The position numbers were made by a program, and so were the translations under genes. The notes below the pieces were generated by a model. That model made no database searches. It worked only from the letters and a program-made list of their open reading frames with translations, and was not told the DNA's origin. Shown in pieces: positions 8,441 to 15,459 of a stretch of DNA of 64,000 bases. Where the stretch lies: the NCBI GenBank assembly GCA_965205915.1, contig OZ242191.1:806001-870000 (forward strand). The letters are read 5' to 3'. This stretch comes from VXMO01 sp965205915 (lineage in GTDB: Bacteria > Chloroflexota > Dehalococcoidia > UBA6926). The first letter of the stretch is position 1. Every line of letters starts with the position of its first letter.

Positions 8441-9621
8441 GTCGCTACTCCATCGTCGCCTATCAGGGCGGCCATTACCGCCTCACGGCTGATAGTGCCG
8501 ATGCACCGGCCATCGTCCAGGACTGCGATGGGCGCCTCGGCGGCTACGGCGAGGGGAATAAGCCTTTCGAGGCGGGTACCCGGCTCCACGATGGCACAGG
8601 AGTCCCACATGACGGAGGCGACACTGGAGTGCGCCACCCCGTTACCCGGCACATTCCCCAATTGCACAGTCCCGACGAAGCGATTCTGCCCGTCTACCAC
8701 CACGGCGCTGTCGCATTCCTGGGTCTCCAGCCTGATAATCAGGTCGGCCAGGCCTTCGTCTGCGGTGGCGTACACCTGTGACGGGGTCATGACAGAACGC
8801 GCCGTTAGCACCTTGGATCTGGGCACGTCCCGGGTGAAGTCCCGCACGTAGTCGTTGATCGGGTTGGAGACCAGCTCCTCCGGCGTGCCTGTCTGAACGA
8901 ACTCGCCGTCCTTCATAATGGCCACCCGATCCCCGACCTTCAGGGCCTCGAGGAAGTCGTGGGTTATGAATACCATGGTCTTCCGGACCAGCTGCTGGAG
9001 CCCAATCAACTGGTCCTGCATGTCTCGCCGGATGAGGGGATCGAGAGCGCTGAACGGCTCATCAAAGAGAAGAATCTCCGGGTCGACTGCAAGGGCGCGG
9101 GCCAGCCCAACACGCTGCTGCATTCCGCCGCTCAGCTCGTGCGGGTACCGGTCTTCCCATCCCGAGAGCCCCACCATCTCAATGACTTCGGCAGCGCGGT
9201 TGAGTTGGGTGGCCTTGTCAACGCCCTGAATCTGGAGACCGTAGACCACGTTGTCCAGAACCCGCTTGTGGGGGAAGTTGCCGAAGTGCTGGAAGACCAT
9301 GCCCATCTTGTGGCGGCGAATGTCCCGCAACTGCTGCTTGTTCATCGCGAGCAAGTCCTCGCCGTTTATGAAGACCTCGCCGCGAGTCGGTTCGATGAGA
9401 CGACTGAGACAGCGGACGAGTGTCGATTTGCCGCTGCCGGAGAGGCCCATGATGACGAAGGTCTCCCCTTCCCGTACTTCGAAGGAGACGTCCCTGACGG
9501 CGAGCACGCCGCCCGTCTGAGCCAAGACCTCCTCCTTGGAAAGGGCAGGGCCGATGGAGTCCGCAAGATCTCGGGCTCCGTCCCCAAACACCTTCCAGAG
9601 GTTTCGGCACGCGAGTGTCAA
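8437..9621 (-). CDS. opuAA: Glycine betaine/proline-type ABC transporter ATP-binding protein with CBS domains
   Basis: The protein has 394 residues. The ABC domain has Walker A GLSGSGKST, Q-loop VFQHFGNFPHK, signature LSGGMQQR, Walker B ILLFDEP and the switch His in VFITHD. The N-terminal insertion before Walker A (KEEVLAQTGGVLAVRDVSFEV) is characteristic of OpuAA/ProV. The C-terminal part, from about residue 275, carries a CBS pair (RSVMTPSQVYATADEGL; SSVASVMWDSCAIVEPGTR). In OpuA these act as an ionic-strength sensor that switches transport on under osmotic stress. TTG 9621 is the only usable start in the frame. It is the first gene of the operon and overlaps the permease by 4 bp. Confidence 0.92.
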   Translation of the reverse strand: MTLACRNLWKVFGDGARDLADSIGPALSKEEVLAQTGGVLAVRDVSFEVREGETFVIMGLSGSGKSTLVRCLSRLIEPTRGEVFINGEDLLAMNKQQLRDIRRHKMGMVFQHFGNFPHKRVLDNVVYGLQIQGVDKATQLNRAAEVIEMVGLSGWEDRYPHELSGGMQQRVGLARALAVDPEILLFDEPFSALDPLIRRDMQDQLIGLQQLVRKTMVFITHDFLEALKVGDRVAIMKDGEFVQTGTPEELVSNPINDYVRDFTRDVPRSKVLTARSVMTPSQVYATADEGLADLIIRLETQECDSAVVVDGQNRFVGTVQLGNVPGNGVAHSSVASVMWDSCAIVEPGTRLERLIPLAVAAEAPIAVLDDGRCIGTISREAVMAALIGDDGVAT

Positions 9622-9950
9622 GCCGGGGTCTGCTCCGGATAGACTGGCCGACTCTAATGCATTGGCTGAGCCGGATTCCCCTAGTATGTTCTCGATATTC
9701 TTACCACCTGCTACGTTGGTCGGACGGGGCTGGGAGCAGAGTTGGCGCGCAAGAAGGACACTAGTGCCGTCGGTCGGTTATCCAGAGTGATCAGTGAGGC
9801 CCGATGAGCTTGTAGGTCTGCCTATGCTGCCCTGTCAGGGTCCTCACTTCAAGCAGCGTATGGAAAATCTCGCTGCAGCAACTAGTCCCTCAGCCTTCCG
9901 TCGCCAAGTCCTTTCCGCCCTCTTTCGGTTCGCGCTCCGGCCGTTACCAC

Positions 9951-10122
9951 GCTACCAAAGGAGAGAATCCGTTGGCGTGGGCCTGCGAAGGAGCGGGAAC
10001 CGGGTGTGCAATCGCCTTGCCGTGTCAGGCCATGACAACCGTCTCTCCATGCTCTCCCTCCCCCCCGAGGAGTTTGGCCAAGCGATTCTTGGCCTCTGTA
10101 GCCTGGACCTGACGGATGTCGA
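9951..10122 (-). pseudogene. Remnant of a Phd/YefM-family antitoxin
   Basis: One minus-strand frame reads IDIRQVQATEAKNRLAKLL, then GEHGETVVMA, then TGA at 10025-10027, then HGKAIAHPVPAPSQ before another stop. This matches the family pattern of Phd-type antitoxins (QATEAK.RL.KLL..V..GE.VVITRHGK.VA.LVP) with a stop where the Arg of TRHGK is expected. No toxin gene is recognisable beside it. I treat it as a decayed antitoxin. Confidence 0.6.
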
Positions 10123-10296
10123 TTCCAGCCCGTTGTGTTAATCGCGCCACTTTACCAATTGTTCCCTGCCCAGGTCAACAACGGTTTGGGGAACGCCACC
10201 TTTGTGTCAACGAACGGTTGAGGTTAGATAATGTCGCTCCAGGCCGCCTCTAGCATGGTAGGGCACAGAGGGGTTACAGGGCCAACCACATCTAAA

Positions 10297-10330
10297 AGAT
10301 GGTGCTGCCTACCGTGCACGATGGTGGAGC
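10297..10330. repeat. Left copy of a 34-bp direct repeat matching the tRNA-Ala 3' end and downstream flank
   Basis: Thirty of 34 bases match 32729-32762 in the same orientation, and weaker similarity extends about 10-20 bases further left. The repeat includes the complement of the tRNA CCA end and the last acceptor-stem bases. The next 20 bases here (to about 10350) also resemble a tRNA-Ala T-arm in decayed form. A tRNA 3' end repeated in direct orientation at a distance is the usual sign of integration at a tRNA gene. Confidence 0.5.
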
Positions 10331-10571
10331 CTTGCGGGATGATACTGCGAATTTTTCGCTGGGAAGTCCTTATATGAGGAGCCGCTCGGAAACACTTCTT
10401 AGGCCCCAGGAGGAGCCTCCGGCCATCCGAGCCAGACCTGGAAGGCAACTGACATGAACAGTGCAGGCCGGTTCGGTCCAGGCTCTCTCGCCGTGTCTCC
10501 AATCCGTCCTCACGAGCCTATATCCCGGCTGCTTGTAATATCGGTCTAGCTGTCTCTCCCACTGAGAGCAG

Positions 10572-11426
10572 CTAGTCGTCCTCAATGCTTGCTTGGGTCG
10601 CCGCCACGCCAATGGTGTTGGGACCGAGGTGGGTGCCCAGGACGGGGCCGAGCCGGGACTCGATGAGACGGTCCGGCTTCACGAGATCGGCTAGCCCGTC
10701 GCGAACGGCCAGGGCGTTATCGGGGCCGGTGCTGTAGCTCAGATGTATCTGGCTAATGGGGGCCAGCTCACGCACCAGCTCGACAATCCGCGCCTGCGCC
10801 CGCCTGCGGGTGCGGGGACGGTCCACAGGGTAAGTCTCGCCGTCGCGGATGCCGACGATGGGTTTGATTTGGAACATCCCGCCCAAGAGGGCTTGGGCTT
10901 TCCCGATGCGCCCGCCCATCGCCAGATACTTCAGGGTGTCTACCAATACGAAGCCGTGATTCCTCTCAATCGACCGTTCAACCCGCCGAGCCAACTCGCG
11001 ATGGTCGGTCATCACGCCTGCCCACCGAGCGGCGCTGAGCGCCAGCAGGGCCTGTGCGCCCCCGGCGAGCCGCGAGTCCACTACATCGATCTGTTGCGCC
11101 GCTTCCCCCAGCGACTCCCTGGCCTGGGCAGCAGAGTTGAGTGTCCCGCTCAGCTTTGAACTGACGTGAATCGAGACGATCTGGTGGCCCTCGCCCAACA
11201 ATCGCCGGTAAACCTCTTGAAAGTCGGCGACAGAGGGCTGGGATGTGGTGGGCAGGCTGGTAAGCTCCGCGTGGCGGGAATAGAAGCCGTCGGCGGTCAT
11301 GTCCACGCCGTCCCTGTAGGTCTGGCCGTCGATGATGACGTAGAGGGGCACGACCGTAATGCCGTTGGCCAAGGCAACTTCCGCGGGCAAGTCCGAACAG
11401 CTATCAGTCACAATTCTAATCGCCAT
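10572..11426 (-). CDS. DegV family fatty-acid-binding protein
   Basis: The protein has 284 residues. The start RIVTDSCSDLPAEVA, then VVPLYVIIDGQTYRDGVD, LPTTSQPS and SKLSGTLNSA, is the full DegV signature. The family binds a fatty acid in a two-domain fold and, in characterised members (FakB), presents it to a kinase. SQPS and SGT are the conserved ligand-contact stretches. I chose ATG 11426 because upstream in-frame sequence does not look like DegV. The start codon lies inside the end of a 53-codon ORF (11416-11577), so translation may be coupled. No fakA-like kinase gene is nearby. Confidence 0.9.
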   Translation of the reverse strand: MAIRIVTDSCSDLPAEVALANGITVVPLYVIIDGQTYRDGVDMTADGFYSRHAELTSLPTTSQPSVADFQEVYRRLLGEGHQIVSIHVSSKLSGTLNSAAQARESLGEAAQQIDVVDSRLAGGAQALLALSAARWAGVMTDHRELARRVERSIERNHGFVLVDTLKYLAMGGRIGKAQALLGGMFQIKPIVGIRDGETYPVDRPRTRRRAQARIVELVRELAPISQIHLSYSTGPDNALAVRDGLADLVKPDRLIESRLGPVLGTHLGPNTIGVAATQASIEDD

Positions 11427-11577
11427 TTGATTTCCCAGGTTCCGTTTGCTTGCGATGCATGAGGTAGACCAGAGGGGTTGAGGCCTTTGCTGGCCCACAG
11501 ACCAGCCATCCTGTAGGACCGAAGGGAGAATCCGCGACAACACGTACAACAAGGGTCGGGTTGTCCATACACCACAT
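11416..11577 (-). CDS. Small ORF (53 residues) overlapping the degV-family start
   Basis: The frame reads MWCMDNPTLVVRVVADSPFG, then PTGWLVCGPA, and ends with a TAG that overlaps the DegV gene start. It looks like one hydrophobic segment with a short basic tail (HRKQTEPGK). It is closely similar to the start of the ORF at 12066-12347, with changes that often preserve hydrophobic character. Function is unknown. The PFGPxGWL stretch recalls short PLDc_N-like membrane segments, but this is only a resemblance. It could be a leader peptide for DegV or a noncoding duplicate. Confidence 0.35.
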   Translation of the reverse strand: MWCMDNPTLVVRVVADSPFGPTGWLVCGPAKASTPLVYLMHRKQTEPGKSNGD

Positions 11578-11600
11578 GCAAACGGAACCCCCTCTACATG
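11446..11600. repeat. About 150-bp direct repeat, copy 1
   Basis: By eye this segment aligns over its whole length, with scattered substitutions, to 12216-12375 in the same orientation. Both copies carry the start of a small minus-strand ORF beginning MWCMDNPTLV or nearly so. Copy 1 lies directly upstream of the DegV-family gene. Confidence 0.75.
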
Positions 11601-11706
11601 TCTTCCAAGACAGTTAATCGCCTTTGCCCGGCCCAAAGCACACGAGCATAACAGCGCTGAGCGCCAAGTACGCCATAGTGTGGCATTCTCTTTCAGTGTT
11701 GGATAG

Positions 11707-11739
11707 GTGAAAAGAAAACATTTGCCTTTGTCTTTTCAC
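11707..11739. other. AT-rich hairpin in an intergenic stretch (11600-12065 otherwise empty)
   Basis: The 9-bp arms GTGAAAAGA (11707-11715) and its complement (11731-11739) flank a 15-nt loop. It may be an operator or a weak terminator for the small ORF upstream on the minus strand. I see no supported gene between 11600 and 12065. Confidence 0.35.
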
Positions 11740-12065
11740 TATTTATTAGGCAGAGATATGCCTATGTTCATTGGTACAATGCGCTCTAGCAGCGCCCGGA
11801 GCGTTTGAAGTAGGCTCGAACTCATACAAACGCTAGACAATTCATAGCGGCGGAGTAACCTGTTTCGACTCCACAGGTCTGCCGGGTGGTGCGGGAATGC
11901 TGCCTTGGGAGAGTATCGGACCTGATGGTCTGCTGAAGTGGCCGCAGGCGGAGGAACTACGCAACGGATAGGCAAGACGCTCCCATGCGAAGAGACTTAC
12001 CGCCCTTCGCGAATCCCGGAACGTCTCCCCTTAAACCGTCGTCGACGTACTCGCCTGGAGTAGGA

Positions 12066-12347
12066 CTAGCATGAGGGCGAACCAGTATTCCGAATGGCGC
12101 AGGTAAACGAAAACATCCTCTCGGCGCTGGTTGCTGGCGGCCCGGCGTTGCTGTCGAGCCTGATTGTCGCTTCGTCGTTGATACCGTTTGTGTTCATCTC
12201 TCGGCTCAGTTCAGTTTGCTTGCGGTGTATGAGGTAGAACCGAAAGGTTGAGGCGCCTGCTGGCCCATAGATCAGCCATCCTATGGGACCGAAGGGAGAA
12301 ACCGCGACAACGCACGCCACAAGGGTCGGGTTGTCCATACACCACAT
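12066..12347 (-). CDS. Small hydrophobic ORF (93 residues), paralog of the 53-residue ORF
   Basis: The frame begins MWCMDNPTLVACVVAVSPFG, then PIGWLIYGPAG, giving one good membrane segment. It then continues into a polar region that the shorter copy lacks. It starts about 40 bp downstream of the sensor-kinase stop on the same strand. Its first half is the second copy of the 150-bp repeat. No clear ribosome-binding site is present. Protein-coding status is uncertain, although the reading frame is kept open across both copies. Confidence 0.35.
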   Translation of the reverse strand: MWCMDNPTLVACVVAVSPFGPIGWLIYGPAGASTFRFYLIHRKQTELSREMNTNGINDEATIRLDSNAGPPATSAERMFSFTCAIRNTGSPSC

Positions 12348-12375
12348 GAAAACGGAACCGCTTCCCAACCATGTG
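12216..12375. repeat. About 150-bp direct repeat, copy 2
   Basis: This copy aligns with 11446-11600. It lies immediately downstream of the kinase gene, so the two copies bracket the 600-bp gene-poor stretch between kinase and DegV genes. Confidence 0.75.
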
Positions 12376-12384
12376 CCCCTGGCC

Positions 12385-14742
12385 TCATCCGTCCGGCTTT
12401 GCCATACGGTATCCAACGCGAGGCTCCGTAAAGATGTAGGTTGGGCTCTTCGCGTCGTCGCCCAGCTTGGTGCGGAGATATGTCACGTAGGTGCGCAAGA
12501 GCTGTGAACCCCCGGAGTAGTCGTGATCCCAGACCCGCCGTAGCAACTGGTCGTGGGTCAACACCCGTCCGGCGTTGACCGAAAGCTCGAAGAGCAACTT
12601 GTACTCGGTCGCGCTCAGATGCACCGAACGCCCGGCCATCGTCACGAGGCGCTCAGCGTAGTTGATGGTCAGGTCCCCCTGCACATAGGGTTCGCGCGGC
12701 TCGGTCCGGTTGGACGCCGCGCTGTTACGCAGGGCTGCCTTGATTCTCGCCACCAGCTCGGGCGGTGAGAATGGCTTGACGACATAGTCTGCGGCGCCCA
12801 TTTCGAGGCCCCGGGAGATATCATGGTTCGTGGCGCGCCCGGAAAGGAACATGACCGGCACGTCGGTAACTTCGGCAATACGCTTCATCAAATCGAACCC
12901 GTTGGCGCCGGGCAGCGCCAGGTCCAACAAGATGAGGTGGGGCTTCTCCACCTCAATGAGCCGGTCCACCTCCTCCGGATCGCCGGTAACGATGGTGGTA
13001 TAGCCTGCTTGTGAGAGCGTGTGGCGAACGTACCGCAGCATTTGCGGATCGTCGTCGACTGCTAGAATGCGCGTACGCAGCCTTGCCGCCTCCCTCGGGA
13101 GCGCAGCGAGTTCGTCAGGGCCGTCCGCTGCGTCAGGCCCGTCCTCTCCGGCCACCGGGACCGTAAAGGTAAATCGCGTGCCGAGGCCCAGTCCGTCGCT
13201 CTCGGCCCATATGCGGCCCCCGTGCGCTTCCACTATCCCCTTGCAGATGGCAAGGCCCAGACCCTCTCCTCCTACCTCCGTCTTTCCGTCCGCTCCATTG
13301 ATCCGTAAGAACTTCCTGAACAGTTGCGGCAGTCCCTCGGCGGACACTCCTCTACCCTCGTCTGCGACGGAGACCACGACGTGGGAGTCCCGCTGCGAAG
13401 CGGTCACCATGATCGTGGAAGACGCGGGGGAATATTTGGAGGCGTTGGAGAGGAGGTTGGCCAGAACCTGGACCATGCGCTGCCTGTCCGCCGCGACTGG
13501 GGGGAGGTTCGGCGGCAGGTCGACTTCTACGTTGTTTCCTGCCCCGCCGCCCAGGAAGGCGGCCCTTGCCTGGTCGACCAGAGACGCCATATTGGAGGCC
13601 TCGGGAGTGATCGAAAGCGTCCCCGCCTCGACCCGCGTCACGTCGAGAAGGTCGTTGATAAGGCCGCGCATACGGTCGGCCTGCTCGTCGATGATCCGGA
13701 AGTACTGGTACGCCTCGGCGGAATTTAGGGGGGATGTGGAGCTCAGTGCGCTGGCTGCGGATCCCTTGATGGCGGTCAACGGCGTACGCAGCTCGTGGCT
13801 CACCATGCCCAGGAACTCGGCGCGCAGCCGTTCCAACTCTTCCAACGGCGTCATGTCCTGCATGGTGGCAATGACGGACACGATATCACCTTCTGCCGAG
13901 CGGACCGGCGTAGCGTTGATGACAGTGGTGATTGCCTGTCCGTCCGGGAGATGGATGACAATCTCCTCGGCGCGCACGGTCTCGCCGGTGCGTATCGCCC
14001 GCGCCGTCGGAAGCTCATCGGGCGAAACCTCGCGCCCGTCCAGACGCCGGAAGGTCATCACGCTGAGGAGTTCCTGCATAGTATGTCCCGGCGCGCGCAC
14101 CTCGCGGACGATCCGCCTCGTCTCCTGGTTCAGCGACACCAGATCCCCCGTCTTCGCATCGAATATCAGGATGCCCACGGGCGAGGTGTTGATCAGAGCC
14201 TCCAGGTCGGCTCTGACCCGCTGCTCGTCCCTGTACCAGCGGGCATTAGAGACCGTCAATGCCGCCTGGGACGCGAACATGACGAGGATCTCTTCGTCTT
14301 CGAGAGTGAACTCCTGTCCGCCCTCCTTCTCAGTGAGGTAGATGTTGCCGAAACGTTGGCCCAGATGACGGACCGGGGCCCCCAGGAAAGTCTTCATCGG
14401 CGGGTGGCCTTCGGGAAAGCCGACCGAGCTAGGGTGGCTGGCAATCTCAGCCAGTCTCAGGGGCCCCTCAATCTCGCTCAGGTGCCCGAGGAGCCCCAGG
14501 CCCTTGGGCAAGGCTCCCAGTCTCTGTCGTTCTTCGGAAGTCATCCCGGAGGTGACGAGGTCCTGCATGAGCCCTGCGTCGTCGAATACCAGGAGCGCGC
14601 CGTACCTGGCGCCGGTCAGCGAGCGTGCGCCGTCGATGACTCCCTGAAGGATGGTGTCCAGGTCGAGACTTTCGGTGATGCGAAGACTGGCCTCGCTCAG
14701 CCTGGAGAGGCGGCCCATCGACGCTTCGGTCTCTGTCCGCAT
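12385..14742 (-). CDS. Single-chain two-component protein: GAF-PAS-histidine kinase-receiver-winged helix
   Basis: From ATG 14742 the protein has 785 residues, preceded by GGAAG 8 nt upstream; a TTG at 14820 would add 26. The order is GAF (about 20-170), PAS (about 175-295), HisKA with FLGMVSHELRTPL (His is the phosphorylation site), HATPase with NLLSNASKYS, DEGRGV and GEGLGLAI, then a receiver (ILAVDDDPQML, ILLDLALPG with the phospho-acceptor Asp, and KPFSPPEL), and an OmpR/PhoB-type winged helix (LSATEYKLLFEL, TYVTYLRTKLG, RVGYRM). Sensor, kinase, receiver and DNA-binding output are thus on one polypeptide, which is unusual: hybrid kinases rarely carry an OmpR output domain. GAF/PAS suggest a cytoplasmic cue, and there is no membrane segment. 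Confidence 0.92.
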   Translation of the reverse strand: MRTETEASMGRLSRLSEASLRITESLDLDTILQGVIDGARSLTGARYGALLVFDDAGLMQDLVTSGMTSEERQRLGALPKGLGLLGHLSEIEGPLRLAEIASHPSSVGFPEGHPPMKTFLGAPVRHLGQRFGNIYLTEKEGGQEFTLEDEEILVMFASQAALTVSNARWYRDEQRVRADLEALINTSPVGILIFDAKTGDLVSLNQETRRIVREVRAPGHTMQELLSVMTFRRLDGREVSPDELPTARAIRTGETVRAEEIVIHLPDGQAITTVINATPVRSAEGDIVSVIATMQDMTPLEELERLRAEFLGMVSHELRTPLTAIKGSAASALSSTSPLNSAEAYQYFRIIDEQADRMRGLINDLLDVTRVEAGTLSITPEASNMASLVDQARAAFLGGGAGNNVEVDLPPNLPPVAADRQRMVQVLANLLSNASKYSPASSTIMVTASQRDSHVVVSVADEGRGVSAEGLPQLFRKFLRINGADGKTEVGGEGLGLAICKGIVEAHGGRIWAESDGLGLGTRFTFTVPVAGEDGPDAADGPDELAALPREAARLRTRILAVDDDPQMLRYVRHTLSQAGYTTIVTGDPEEVDRLIEVEKPHLILLDLALPGANGFDLMKRIAEVTDVPVMFLSGRATNHDISRGLEMGAADYVVKPFSPPELVARIKAALRNSAASNRTEPREPYVQGDLTINYAERLVTMAGRSVHLSATEYKLLFELSVNAGRVLTHDQLLRRVWDHDYSGGSQLLRTYVTYLRTKLGDDAKSPTYIFTEPRVGYRMAKPDG

Positions 14743-14831
14743 TTTGGCGACTTCCGTTCTCACACGCACCGGATTCGGCCTACGGGCGCACTCAGCCCGA
14801 TTTGTCTCCAATTCTACCAACTTGAGAAAAC

Positions 14832-14904
14832 TCTAACAATACTTTATGAGAAAACTCTAACAATACTCTAATGGAAAGGACCCATTTTCTAACGGTGGTC
14901 TAAC
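14832..14904 (-). promoter_or_regulatory. Candidate autoregulatory operator: five TCTAA(C/T) boxes, two pairs at 11-bp spacing
   Basis: On the plus strand, TCTAAC boxes begin at 14832, 14856, 14888 and 14899, with TCTAAT at 14867. The pairs 14856/14867 and 14888/14899 are exactly 11 bp apart, the spacing of PhoB/OmpR-type direct-repeat operators. Two 21-bp stretches (14823-14843 and 14847-14867) are also identical to each other. The array sits just upstream of the kinase-regulator gene, whose own winged-helix domain is the natural binder. Confidence 0.6.
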
Positions 14905-15014
14905 AACTATGGGATAAATTATTTATTAGTGAAACAAAGAAGTGAGAAAACCATTGCATTGGACTTGCATACGACTCGGCTGCGGTCGCCGGGCGGCAGG
15001 GCGAGGCTAGGATA

Positions 15015-15440
15015 TTGTCAACCGGTTTGGGGGAACATGTGGCGGGCCATGTAAACGCGGTGGCCAAGAGCATCGCGGAGCCGGCTGCGTCCTATGGGCT
15101 CAGACCCCTGGATTTTGCCTTGCTCAGACTCATTCTGGAAGGGGAAGAGTGGATCACTACGCAGCCGGCGTAGGCTCTGCCGGTCAACGTCTCCCGCGTA
15201 AGCCGCGTCGTGACGAAGATGGTGGGCATGCGTCTCATGCGCCGGCGGCGCATCGTGTTTCTGGCGTTGGCCGAAGAGGGGGAAGCGCTGACGTTGGAGC
15301 TTCACCGAAGCGTGCAGGCATATGACGCCAGGCTCTCGAAGGGCGTCAGCGAGGAGCAGCTGGCAGTCTTCGCCTCCGTTCTCTCCAAGGTGATGGCCAA
15401 TTACACCGCGCTGCAAACCGGAAGGAACGGTACCCATTAA
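15015..15440 (+). pseudogene. MarR-family transcriptional regulator interrupted by a stop codon
   Basis: The frame from TTG 15015 (GAGG 8 nt upstream) reads VNAVAKSIAEP, YGLRPLDFALLRLILEGEEW, then TAG at 15171-15173, then ALPVNVSRVSRVVTKMV, LMRRRRIVFLALAEEGEAL and ends at 15440. The order matches MarR: a first dimerisation helix, the winged-helix recognition segment, the basic wing, and a C-terminal dimer helix. The stop falls just before the recognition helices. An internal GTG at 15210 could yield only a C-terminal fragment. It ends 20 bp before the giant protein gene and may once have regulated it. Confidence 0.75.
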
Positions 15441-15459
15441 CTACGCAGGCATCTCGAAT

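Larger units (their letters stand above)
9622..10571. other. Gene-poor interval with remnants
   Basis: No intact gene is supported in these 950 bases. They contain a broken Phd/YefM antitoxin reading on the minus strand and a decayed tRNA-Ala 3' end with its downstream flank. A promoter for the opuA-type operon must lie near 9630-9780, but I see no clear -35/-10 pair. Confidence 0.6.

Noticed and set aside
9794..10141. Plus-strand 115-codon frame in the gene-poor zone
   Set aside because: Its opposite strand carries a recognisable antitoxin remnant and its own product has no familiar feature or start signal.
10320..10350. Functional tRNA gene at the left repeat
   Set aside because: Only a decayed T-arm and acceptor 3' strand can be aligned; D-arm and anticodon arm are absent.
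11739..11975. 78-codon minus-strand frame in the intergenic zone
   Set aside because: No domain, no ribosome-binding site and no hydrophobic or charged pattern typical of a protein.
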